A stretch of DNA of 64,000 nucleotides from Vibrio alfacsensis (GTDB taxonomy: Bacteria > Pseudomonadota > Gammaproteobacteria > Enterobacterales > Vibrionaceae), in NCBI RefSeq assembly GCF_003544875.1, contig NZ_CP032094.1:558001-622000 (forward strand). The letters are read 5' to 3'. The notes under the pieces are model-generated. The model saw only the letters and a program-made list of their open reading frames with translations, did not search any database and was not told the DNA's origin. Within the stretch, counting starts at the first letter, position 1, and every line of letters starts with the position of its first letter. The position numbers and the translations under genes were made by a program. Below, one piece after another: positions 41,665 through 52,115 of the stretch.

Positions 41665-42841
41665 TTAGACACAATGAATATCCTTGCTTCGAATAACTGA
41701 GCGAAATTTCCCTGCTTTGGTTCGAGGGATATTCCTTAGTGGAATAAACTCAAAATTAGCGGTAATGCCGAGTCTTTCGTTTAAACGCTGAGTTAAATCC
41801 ATTTCAATCTTGGCTATGTTAATGCCGTCTTTAGGGACGTACCTAACAATTAACTCATCAATAGTAACTTGCTCTATTTGGCACTCAGCAATACTGTCCA
41901 TGCCTTTAAAGGCAACATCTAACCGTCCAACGATATTCCCATTTGGTAATACAACATAATCATCGTCACGACCAAGAATCCTATTTACAAAAGGTGTTGG
42001 TTTTCCGCAAGAGCATTGATTTGTTAAATTAACACCTTCAACATAATCATTGGTATCATAGCGGGTTAATGGCATTGCCGAATTATGAACATTAGAGCCA
42101 ACAATTCTTGTGCCCAATTCATTTTGGATAAATTCCACAATGGAATAATCTTGCCTGACATGATAATTGCCTTCTCGGCAAAGCTGTAAAGCAGCGACTC
42201 TTTCTGCTTGACCATAGTGATCCAGAACGTTGCCAAAAACAGATTTGACCGTTTTTTGATTCTCTTTTGAAAAAAGCTCACTAGAAGTAAACACGCAATT
42301 TAATTCCCAAGAGGGAGCCCAGTTAGTCTGCTTTGCAAACTTTGCAAGTAGTAAGATAGAACTAGGGTATGCCATTATAATTTCAGGTTTAAATTTTTCT
42401 AATTGCTTAAAATAAAGCGGGGCGGTTTTTCTGAAATATGATAGGAGGAAAAAACAGACGTCTGGTAAAAGGTTTAAGCCGCCAAAATTCGGGACCATCA
42501 TGGTCTGCATTAAACAAGCTATCACCTCGAATAACCGCGATACGAGGAGAGAGAGAGACGCCATGTTCATTCAAATAAGATTTCACTATATATTCTTCTA
42601 ACAAAATCGATTTAATACTTCGATAGACTGTCAATGGTGTATTGGTGGTACCACTAGTGTAGCCTTTGATATTAATAAAGGTATTCGGTCTGTTTATTGA
42701 TGCTTTAACCGTGTCTTTATTAATTATTTTATTTATTTCTATATTATCGATTTTTTCACTTTAAAAAATTGGCCACATTCCGAAATAAAAATTAACTACT
42801 ATGTTTTCTTTTAAAATAAACCACAGAAAATCTTTAAACAC
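41665..42841 (-). pseudogene. CapK / phenylacetate-CoA ligase-like adenylate-forming protein, disrupted
   Basis: About 390 residues when joined. The AMP-binding signature GYTSGTTNTPLT is encoded near 42650-42685. The C-terminal part contains DHYGQAERVAAL, the LTRYDTNDYV substrate-domain motif, LGRDDDYVVLPNG and the hinge region. The family occurs in capsule loci (CapK type). One indel lies near 42460-42480 (W-R-L-N-L-L-P-D region) and another lesion near 42770, where TAA interrupts the N-terminal segment NFYFGMWPIF. GTG 42841 is the likely start. Confidence 0.7.
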
Positions 42842-42861
42842 ATTGAGTTCCTATTTTGTAA

Positions 42862-43931
42862 TTAAACATTTAAATACCCATCAACCATTACATCGAAACT
42901 AAATTTATTCTCTATTAGGAGTCGTGCATTGTTACTTATTTTAATGTACCAGGCAAATCTTGAAGTATTTCATATAGGCGCTCAGTAAGATTGTCTACAT
43001 TTGAAAATTGATACAAATAACCAGTTTGATTATCTTCTATTATTTCAGCTGTTCCTCCTATATCGGCCCCTAATACCGGAGTACCGTATGCCATGGCTTC
43101 TAGAAGAGCATTAGAAAAAGTCTCGTGTGATGGCATTAAAAATAAATCTGACGCCTGTAAATATTGTCCGACATCTTTAGTCTCACCAACAAAGTCAACA
43201 AGGTGCTCAATACTATTATCAACACAAAAACGTTTTAGTTCATCGGCAAACTCAACAAACTCTAGATGGATTCCCCCGACAGCGAGAAGCTTTACTGGAA
43301 AATCCTTGGCATTAAGGTTTGATATCGCTTTTAATACATCTAAATGTCGCTTTTCAGGCCTTAATTTGGCAACCATACAAATTACGGGTAACTCTGATTG
43401 TTGAGGTGTTGATTTATTAAAAGGAAACTTTTTAATGTCGACACCGTTGTAGAGAACAGAGAATCTATCACTAAACTTTGGGTGTTTATGTTTAAACTCA
43501 TCAACTAGGGTCTGGTTGCCAAAAATGATTTTATCAAATGTAGGAATATTTTTAACCGCGATCGCTTTTTTTATCTGTGACGGAAGGCCAAACACATTAC
43601 TTGAATTTAGCATTGCAACTTGATGAGTATTGTTTTTTGTGGCAATCGCCATTGGTAGTAATTTAACCATATTATTTTGTCATAATCTGGCGTGCGTAAT
43701 AAGTAATTTTAATTTTACGTTTAACGGTAAACTAAGCCAAAACCCTCCTGTTGCGTCGATACTGCTAAAGCCAACATTAGGAAGTAATTGATTACTTAAA
43801 ATAATATGATTAGAAAGACATAAAATATCAACATCAGCGAGCTTGTTCATCACTAGATAATTAGCGACGTTTTTAATCTTAACCTCTGTTCCGCCAACAT
43901 TAAAAGCGGATATTACAAATAATATTCTCAT
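42862..43931 (-). pseudogene. GT4 family glycosyltransferase with in-frame TGA and a late frameshift
   Basis: About 356 residues when joined, starting MRILFVISAFNVGGTEVKI at ATG 43931. The C-terminal half has VAKLRPEKRHLDVLKAI and the acceptor EX7E motif in HETFSNALLEAMAYGTPV. At 43680-43682 a TGA interrupts R-L-stop-Q-N-N-M-V-K-L-L-P in the same frame; a Trp codon TGG would fit the family. Near 42949 a missing base hides the natural end ISNNARLLIENKFSFD. The next gene starts about 20 nt after the stop. Confidence 0.8.
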
Positions 43932-43945
43932 TCTACAGAGTCCTT

Positions 43946-45115
43946 TTATAAGGTAAAATGAAGCCAAACAAGCCAAAACAAAAGAATATTATTTTGTTTA
44001 ATATAGGCACTTCCGGTTAACGAGTAAATAATAAAGAATATGGCTAAAAATAGCGGAAGAAGAAAATAGCTACCATGCCATTTTATTGCTATTGTGCTGT
44101 CGATAAGGGTACAAGTAACAATAAAAATAAAATGCTACACCAAATATACCTAATTCGATAAGGGTATCGACAAACCCATTGTGAGCATGACCCAATAAAA
44201 TGTATCTAGGGTCAATGAGCCCATTTGCATAACCGAACTCCCCCCAAAAACCCCCACCAAAGCCATACCCTAGCATAGGGGAATCAATGCTTAGCAATAT
44301 ATCAGCCCACATATCCACACGGCCTGAGCCAGAAAAATCTTTCCCCATTACGTCAACAATTATAAATTCGATAACTAATGGAGTGAGGAAAGCAAGATAA
44401 AGAGTGATAAGTAACATGATTATTTTGAGGTGAATTGTAATACGGTGGCTTATCGATAAGTAAATTTTTAACATAATGATAAATAAAACCGCGATAATTG
44501 GTGTTGAAGACCCACTCATCACTAATACCAGTAAAGTAAGGGCTAACATCATGTTTGTTTTATTTTTAGGGATGACTTGTTGAGCTAGAAGGATAACAGC
44601 GAGTAACCCCATTACGCGGCCTAGTCTATTTTGAAACCAAATGTGCCTTGCCATAACCCATAGTGCTCTGCAACTTTGCTTCCATCATCCACCCCGATTG
44701 CTGGTAAAAAAACTCCAACAAATACGGCAACAATAGATGCAAATACTAGAGGGTAAACGATAACTTTAATTAGTTGTTCCCATGTAAAAACTAATACTAA
44801 GCTTAGTGCGAAACAAAAAGTACCAAATAAGGCAATACTTCTGACAATTGCTGTAGTTGGCGAATAGCTCCAAAATACCGATAGGAATGCTAGCAAACAG
44901 ATTAATAAAGAAAAAGGTGCGTTAGTAATGTATCTTATCGCTTCATTTCGATGTGCAAATATTAGTATTACAGATGCTGCGTAGAATTGAGCTGATATTA
45001 TAGAGTACGTTTTGCTTGGGTTCTCTGCGTCAAATAGAAATAAGAAGAAACCGCTGAAGAATAGAACACCGACTCCCATATAAAAACTCAGTAATGATGA
45101 TGGTCTGATCTTCAA
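43946..45115 (-). pseudogene. Wzy-like polysaccharide polymerase, two frameshifts
   Basis: Polytopic protein of about 388 residues with ten or more membrane helices. The periplasmic motif YILLGHAHNGFVDTLIELG is the conserved region of the O-antigen polymerase/ligase family. One missing base near 44630 (run of A on the minus strand) restores GTFGFKNRLGRVMGLL. A second indel near 44090 opens the last helix, which ends WLVWLHFTL at 43946. It probably polymerises the lipid-linked repeat units brought across by the neighbouring flippase. Confidence 0.75.
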
Positions 45116-45160
45116 ATTATATCGTCCGAAATGCTGTTTTAAATCTATGTTAATGGTCTA

Positions 45161-46420
45161 CTATGAAACTTGTAACTTTACTTTGGCTCTGTGCAATGAA
45201 AGGCGATAAGCACATATTAAACATATCAAACCGTATGATAAACTACAGACTGCTACGTAATAGATAATAGTATCAATGGCAGCGATATTTTACTAACACA
45301 AATTAATATTAAAAGGTCTTGACAATAAAATCAACACACTCGTACTGAAGCAGGCGTTTATTTTCGGCAATAATTGTAAAGGCGGGGGTTGTCGCAACAT
45401 TTACAATACTCATGAATACCCAAATAAGGATGTACTTTGAGTATGTTCCAGATTCACTCCACTCGTCACCTAGTATGTATGTAACTAAATCATTTATATA
45501 ATAGTAAAAAACAACAACAAAAGGTAGCCCCGTTAAGAATATCCCGAGTGTCAATTTAACATAAGAGTAAAATAATAAGCTCTTATCTTTATCTCTAAAG
45601 TGAGGAAAAATACATTTCTTAGTGCCATTGTTACTACACCAGCAGGCATTTTTAGTAAGCGATGCGCCATAAAAAGTCCACCGAGTATACTTGAATGGTA
45701 ATAAATTGGGAAAACTAGAAAGGGTAATTGCTGTGACACATGGTTAAGAACACTCTGAGGAAAGAGGTGCATGTATGTTCTTCGATATTTTTAAAAATAT
45801 ATTTCATTCTCCTCACAGAGATACTGGGTGGGTTTGATCTTGTTTGCGGATTATTTACGTTAACTAAATATATGACATACAAAAGTAACTCAGAATACTC
45901 CAAGTATAAGACCATTAGCACCATAAAAAACATAACTAAATATTGCTTGAAGCACCACAAGAACGATTGCTCTGTAAAAAGTGCCCTTGGAAACTGCCAT
46001 ATACATTCTTGAACTGTTTGCGTTGACCGTAAATATGTTGTACCAACACATCAAGAGAGCGCCTGGCAATAAAAGCACCACTGGAATTATGCTCTTCGTT
46101 CCAAGGTAATTTGCAAACTGTGTATGGAATAAGAGTAGTGGTAGTGCAAATATCAAGATAGTGCAAATAGCGAGTATGTTACATGTTTTAAGCAGTATCA
46201 TGCGTTCATTTTCACGTGACGTGAGCATAAGTGCGGTTTCTAATTTGCCACATCCTACTAATGACACTAAACCAATGATAGTTAAATAAATGCCAAAAAT
46301 ACCAAATTCTGAGGGTGTGTATAAACGTGACAATAAGGGCAATGAAAATGCCACGATAACGCTAGATGAAATTGATCCAGTTGCAAGAGTTAGGATGCTT
46401 TTAAAGATGTTGTTCGCCAT
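45161..46420 (-). pseudogene. Wzx-like polysaccharide flippase, multiple frameshifts
   Basis: About 418 residues when joined, starting MANNIFKSILTLATGSISS at ATG 46420, with the MATE/Wzx pattern of about twelve membrane segments. Motifs such as FSLPLLSRLYTPSEFGIFG and LGDEWSESGTYSKYILIWVF are family-typical. The gene is split into at least four frames, with indels near 45900, 45740, 45555 and 45300, and the natural C-terminus (YRLSLHRAKVKLQVS) is read to 45161. It should move undecaprenyl-linked repeat units across the inner membrane. Confidence 0.75.
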
Positions 46421-46544
46421 TTTATCATCGCATATATCTGTATGGACTGTGTTTAATATTACCCTTAATGATGTTAGAACTCTTAAGTAATATAACATGT
46501 TATTTCTATATGAAAATTTTTATTGATAAGTTTTGCGGTTGTTT

Positions 46545-47122
46545 TCATTGCGGAAAATTAATAATCTGTATTGTTGATATAATCTGATGATCCATTTTAG
46601 ATATTATCTTAGCAGGTATTCCGCCTACAGTAACATTATCTGGTACATCAGTAACAACCACCGCATTTGCTCCAATCGCGACATTGTCTCCTATGTGTAT
46701 GCCGCCAATGATTTTTGCACCTGGTGCTATGTAAACATTATTACCAATAATAGGAGCCCCTATTTTATTACCCTGGTTAATTTTACCAATGGTAACACCT
46801 TGCGATATATTGCAGTTTTTACCGATCATTGCATCAGGGCTAATAAAAATACAGGAAAAGTGTCCGATATAAAACCATTACCAATTTTGTTTTGTCAGTA
46901 ATAGAAATGCCAAATTTATATTTATAATGAGATAGCATGCAGCGACATAGAAAATATGCTACTGCATGTATTTTTTGTACGGAAAAAGAACATAAACGGA
47001 ACCAGAAAATATATTTAAATGATTCACCAGTAATAATATGTTTTAAAATGGCAAGTGTTGTGGTCGTCTTATATACCCTAAAATGATCAGATCTTACTGC
47101 GTAAAAAGTTCTTTTTTCTCAT
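46545..47122 (-). pseudogene. Serine acetyltransferase-like sugar O-acetyltransferase, two frameshifts
   Basis: About 192 residues when joined. The N-terminal part (TLAILKHIITGESFKYIFWFR) and the hexapeptide domain (IGKNCNISQGVTIG, IIGNNVYIAPGAKIIGG, VAIGANAVVVTDVPDNVTV) fit the CysE-like acyltransferases common in capsule loci. One missing base near 46871 restores GNGFYIGHFSCIFISPD, and an extra T near 47108 separates the ATG at 47122 from the body. A sugar is the probable acceptor. Confidence 0.75.
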
Positions 47123-47169
47123 CCGTTTCTTTACCTATTTGTTCTTTTCCGTGATGTTAGGTTTATGGC

Positions 47170-48204
47170 TTAAATTTTGATTTTATTGTAAAACCGAATA
47201 TACCACGGCATTGCATTTGAAATACCATCAAGTATTTTATATTCTGGGTCATAACCCAGTTTAGTTTGCGCCTTGCTGATATCAGCCTGAGAATGGCGAA
47301 CATCTCCAGCTCGAAAATCTTGATAAATAAGCTTTCCTTTTACTTCAATATCATTTTTCGTTAATGCGGATAGGATAGATTTGTAAAGGGTATTTAATGT
47401 CGTGCGATCCCCCACGGCTACGTTATAGACTTGGTCTTTTGCTTCATTAGGTGCGGTGGCAGCAAGTAGGTTAATTTGTACGGTATTTTCAATATAGCAA
47501 AAATCACGACTTGTCTCACCATCACCATTAATGAAAACATCTTCATTTTGTATCATCGCAGCAGTCCACTTTGGAATAACCGCAGCATAAGCACCATTTG
47601 GATCTTGCCTTTTCCCGAAAACGTTAAAATAGCGAAGTCCAATAGATTTAAAACCATAAGTACGAGAAAAGACATTAGCGTATAGCTCATTGACGTATTT
47701 TGTTACAGCATATGGAGATAATGGGCTGCCAATATTCTCTTCAATTTTAGGTAAAGCAGGGTGGTCGCCATAAGTAGAGCTACTTGCTGCGTAGGTAAAG
47801 CTCTTTACTTTTTCTTCTTTTGCTGCTTGCAGCATGTTCAGAAAACCTGTGATATTTGCCGCGTTAGTCATAAGAGGGTCGGCAATTGAACGAGGAACAG
47901 ACCCAAGAGCGGCTTGATGAAGTACATAATCAACCCCTTTGACTGCTTCTTCACAGGTATGAAAATCTCGAATATCACCTTCAATGAAGCGTAAAGTTGC
48001 TCCATTGTTCGCCATCTACAGATAATTTAACTTCGTTAAGGTTGCGGTGGTGTCCGGTAGATAAATTATCTAAACCAATGACTTTTGATTTAAGGTTAGC
48101 AGTGTTTCAAGTAAATTTGATCCAATAAAGCCTGCAACTCCTGTGATTAGCCACGTTTTTGGATTTGAAATTAGTTCTGATTTAATTTGTGTTATTTTTG
48201 ACAC
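47170..48204 (-). pseudogene. tviC: UDP-N-acetylglucosamine(uronate) 4-epimerase (TviC/WbpP-like), two frameshifts
   Basis: Extended short-chain dehydrogenase of about 344 residues. The NAD loop [12 protein letters not shown], the YAASSSTYG segment with [11 protein letters not shown] (catalytic Ser, Tyr and Lys) and [17 protein letters not shown] are typical of TviC/WbpP, which interconvert GlcNAc(A) and GalNAc(A) nucleotides. The start is GTG 48204 ([12 protein letters not shown]). One missing base in the run at 48083-48086 and one indel near 47995 break the N-terminal quarter. Together with tviB it would make UDP-GalNAcA. Confidence 0.85.
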
Positions 48205-48280
48205 TAGAGATACCTTTAGTCGAATAGGGTATGAATAAGCAAACGCATATTTACGTTTGCTTATAATAAAGGAGGAGATT

Positions 48281-49553
48281 CTAAAGGCGCATATCCACAT
48301 CGTCTTTGTTTAATACATATTTTAGGTCGAAAAGAACATGATTCTCTTTGCCATAGTTATGTATAGATTCGGCTCCAAGTGCTTTAAATTCATCATGACC
48401 TACTGCTAAGATAATAGCGTCATAAGTATTCTCTTTAATATTATTTGATAATGTTAAATTATATTCTTTTCTGCATCTTCACTTGAGCACCATGGGTCAA
48501 CGATATCGACATTGATATTGTATTCTTTCAGTTCTGAAACAATATCAATCACTTTTGTATTACGAAGATCTGGACAGTTCTCTTTAAAAGTGAGTCCCAT
48601 AACTAGAACATTTGAGCCTTCAACGTGAATTCGCTTTTTAAGCATTTTTTTTACTAGTTGGGATACAACGTGTTCACCCATCCCATCATTGAGCCGGCGT
48701 CCTGCAAGGATCATTTCAGGATGGTAACCAACCGTTTGTGCTTTGTGTGTTAAATAGTAAGGGTCAACACCAATACAGTGACCACCAACAAGACCTGGGC
48801 GGAAGGGTAGGAAGTTCCATTTAGTGCCAGCAGCCTCTAATACTTCTAAGGTGTCAATGTCTAACTTTTTGAAAATAATCGAAAGTTCATTAATTAGTGC
48901 AATGTTTACATCACGCTGTGTGTTCTCGATAACTTTTGCGGCTTCAGCTACTCTGATGCTTGATGCTTTATGTGTGCCAGCGGTAATAATCGATTTGTAG
49001 AGTTGGTCGACTATCTCTGCAACATCTCCATTTGAACCACTAGTGACCTTAAGAATATTCGTGACTCTATGCTCTTTATCTCCAGGGTTAATCCTTTCTG
49101 GTGAATAGCCAGCAAAAAGTCTACGTTATATTTAAGACCTGATATCTCTTCAATTACTGGAATGCATTCTTCTTCTGTCGCCCCTGGGTAGACTGTTGAT
49201 TCATAAATTACAATATCACCGACACTGATAACGTTAGCAAGCATTTCACTCGCTTTAATTAATGGGGTTAAGTCAGGCTGTTTATGTTGGTCAATCGGTG
49301 TAGGCACTGTCACTATATAGACATTACAGGTGGCAAGATCGCTGCTGTTTGCTGTGTATTTAAGTTGTTTTGGTTCTTTTAACTCGGTATCGCTCACTTC
49401 TAGTGTTGAATCGTGTCCTTGAATTAGGGCACTAATTCGTTTTGAATTAATATCAAAGCCAATAGTAGGGTATTGCTTACCAAATTCTACAGCTAAAGGA
49501 AGACCAACATAGCCTAAACCAATTATGCCGATTGTAATATTGTTACTGGTCAT
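48281..49553 (-). pseudogene. tviB: UDP-N-acetylglucosamine 6-dehydrogenase (TviB/WbpO-like), two frameshifts
   Basis: UDP-sugar dehydrogenase of about 424 residues. The NAD loop IGIIGLGYVGLPLAVEFG, TVPTPIDQ, ESTVYPGATEE and the catalytic cysteine in [14 protein letters not shown] are present across the joined frames. One missing base in the A run at 49114-49118 restores [16 protein letters not shown], and one in the T run at 48467-48470 restores the C-terminus ending DDVDMRL. It converts UDP-GlcNAc to UDP-GlcNAcA, the substrate of the adjacent epimerase. Confidence 0.88.
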
Positions 49554-49562
49554 GTTATATCC

Positions 49563-50801
49563 TTAAATAATGCCGCGTGTATCAATCACAACTTTAGTTG
49601 CAAATTGTGTTTTGTCTGCCGCTTTAAACTGCTTGTGATCCACCAGTACGACAATAATATTGGCTCTTTCCAATGCAGAATCGAGAGTCATCTGCTCTAC
49701 GCCATCATGAACCAACTTCTCTGGTAGTGAATGAACATTTGGCTCTACCGCGAACACTTGGCCAATGTTTTTACCAGCTAATTCTTCGACGATTTGCAGG
49801 GCAGGGCTTTCACGTAAATCATCAATATCCGCTTTAAATGCCAAGCCTAAACAAGCAATCACTGGGCGTTTAAACTCGTCTGCTGCTTTTTCGATTTGAT
49901 CAATCACATAGTGCGGTTTTGCATCATTGGTTAAGCGTGCCTGGCGGATGATTTTTGCTTCGTCAGGGCAACTATCTACAATGAACCAAGGATCAACTGC
50001 AATGCAGTGGCCGCCTACGCCAGGGCCCGGGTTAAGAATGTTTACCCTTGGGTGGCGGTTCGCCAGTTTAATCAGTTCCCATACGTTGATTTTTAATTTG
50101 TCACTGATAACGGATAGCTCATTAGCAAACGCGATGTTCACATCACGGAATGAGTTTTCTGTCAGCTTTGCCATTTCTGCCGTGCGGGCATTGGTGATAA
50201 TGCATTCACCACGAACAAAAGTGCTGTATAACTCAATCGCTCTTTCACTACAGGCTTTAGACATGCCGCCAATGACGCGATCATTCGCGACCAGTTCTTG
50301 CAATACATAGCCAGGCAGCACGCGTTCCGGGCAATGCGCGACTTTAATGTCGGCGCTGTCGCCGGCATCTTGCGGGAAGCTTAAATCAGGGCGTGCTTGC
50401 TTTAACCATGCAGAGAGCTTTTCTGTGGCACCAACAGGAGACGTTGATTCTAGAATGATCAGGTTGCCTTTTTCTAATACTGGTGCAATCGCATTGGCTG
50501 CAGCTTCGATGTAAGTGAGGTCTGGGGCATTGCCCTCTTTGAATGGTGTTGGAACGGCAATCATAAACGCTTCTGCGGGTTCTGGGATCGTTGTCGCTCG
50601 TAAGTTGCCAGTGCTGACCACACCACGAACGACAATATCTAGATCTGGTTCTACAATATGGATGTTGCCTTGGTTGATGGTATCGACGGCTTGTTGGTTT
50701 ACATCGACACCCACAACCTCGATACCACGAGACGCAACGACGGCGGCGGTAGGTAATCCGATGTAACCTAAACCAATAACGGAAACTTTCTTAAATGACA
50801 T
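49563..50801 (-). CDS. wecC: UDP-N-acetyl-D-mannosamine dehydrogenase
   Basis: Oxidises UDP-ManNAc to UDP-ManNAcA with two NAD. 412 residues and intact. The NAD loop VIGLGYIGLPTAAVVASRG, AVPTPFKEG, ESTSPVGATEKL and the catalytic Cys in GVGGHCIAVDPWFI are all present, as is the C-terminal domain LGLAFKADIDDLRESPA. It follows wecB, which supplies its substrate, by about 170 nt; the tviB-like gene starts 9 nt downstream. This pair shows that the polymer probably contains ManNAcA. Confidence 0.95.
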   Translation of the reverse strand: MSFKKVSVIGLGYIGLPTAAVVASRGIEVVGVDVNQQAVDTINQGNIHIVEPDLDIVVRGVVSTGNLRATTIPEPAEAFMIAVPTPFKEGNAPDLTYIEAAANAIAPVLEKGNLIILESTSPVGATEKLSAWLKQARPDLSFPQDAGDSADIKVAHCPERVLPGYVLQELVANDRVIGGMSKACSERAIELYSTFVRGECIITNARTAEMAKLTENSFRDVNIAFANELSVISDKLKINVWELIKLANRHPRVNILNPGPGVGGHCIAVDPWFIVDSCPDEAKIIRQARLTNDAKPHYVIDQIEKAADEFKRPVIACLGLAFKADIDDLRESPALQIVEELAGKNIGQVFAVEPNVHSLPEKLVHDGVEQMTLDSALERANIIVVLVDHKQFKAADKTQFATKVVIDTRGII

Positions 50802-50970
50802 GGTTGTTCCTTAACTATGATGTTGAAGACACCTATATTTTTGAATTTGATTCTGCGTTTGGAGTTTAGAAACTCCATTCGTTAATAGGGCAATAATTAA
50901 TAGGGTAATATTCGATAGCTTGGGTGTGCTTATTTTTTAGAACGGTGATAATGTTGAAAAAAGAGCCGGA

Positions 50971-52106
50971 TCAAGCAAAGTGCTGTTTGATTTTCTCAAT
51001 GATTCGTTCACAGGCATTTCCGTCTCCATAAGGGTTATGGGCATGACTCATTTTTTCGTATTCATCTTGATCGTTTAGTAAACGTTCTACAGCATTAAAA
51101 TGTTGTTTTTGTCGGTGCCGACGAGTTTTACTGTCCCGGCTTCTACGGCTTCTGGGCGTTCAGTGGTATCGCGCATAACGAGTACAGGTTTTCCAAGTGA
51201 AGGTGCTTCTTCTTGAATGCCCCCTGAGTCCGTTAAAATGATGTGAGCTTGATTCATTAAGTAAACAAATGGTAAGTAATCCTGCGGTTCGATCAGGTGT
51301 ACATTGTTTACGCCCTTTAGGATTCGGTTGACAGGTTCACGAACATTTGGGTTTAGGTGTACAGGGTAGAGTACTTGTGCCTGAGGGTATTTATTTGCGA
51401 TGTCGACTAACGCTTCACAGATCCTTTCAAAACCTCCACCAAAGCTCTCTCGGCGATGGCCTGTTACGAGAATCAGTTTTTTTTCTTCATCAATTTCAGG
51501 AAAAATAGCGGCTAGGGTATCTCTGAGATCTCGATTCTGTTCAAGCTTATACTTAACTAAAAACAGCGCATCGATAACAGTGTTACCAGTGATTGAAATC
51601 TGACCTTCAGCGACTCCCTCACTTATTAAGTTATTTGCAGAAGTTTCGGTTGGCGCAAAGTGAAGGGTTGCAATGGAACCTGTTAGTTTTCGGTTGCCTT
51701 CTTCTGGCCATGGAGAATAGATATTTCCAGTGCGCAGCCCCGCTTCTACATGACCCACGGCGATTTGCTGGTAGTAAGCGGCTAAACTAGCAGATAGGGT
51801 TGTTGCAGTATCTCCATGGACAAGAACGATATCCGGTTGGAATGCTTCCAATACTTCTTTCAATCCGTTGATAATGTGAGTCGTAACATCATGTAGAGAT
51901 TGGCCTGGTTTCATTATGTTTAGGTCGAAATCAGGATTAATTTCAAACAAGTTTAAAACTTGATCAAGCATTTCTCTATGTTGAGCAGTGACACAGACTT
52001 TAGCTTCAATACCGTCCGCTTTTGTCAATTTGTGAATCAAAGGCGCCATTTTAATCGCTTCTGGGCGTGTGCCAAAAACAGAAAGTACTTTAATTGGTGT
52101 CTTCAT
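50971..52106 (-). pseudogene. wecB: UDP-N-acetylglucosamine 2-epimerase, disrupted by a frameshift
   Basis: Converts UDP-GlcNAc to UDP-ManNAc, about 378 residues when joined. Motifs include [14 protein letters not shown] at the N-terminus, [34 protein letters not shown] and [20 protein letters not shown]. One base is missing in the A run at 51097-51100; restoring it gives [21 protein letters not shown] and the normal end at 50971. The break removes only the last 40 residues. ATG 52106 follows GAGGACC, 9 nt after the Wzc-like stop. Confidence 0.92.
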
Positions 52107-52115
52107 TGGTCCTCC

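Noticed and set aside
45740..46012. Plus-strand frame within the flippase region
   Set aside because: It lies antisense to the rebuilt flippase gene and encodes no membrane or family pattern of its own.
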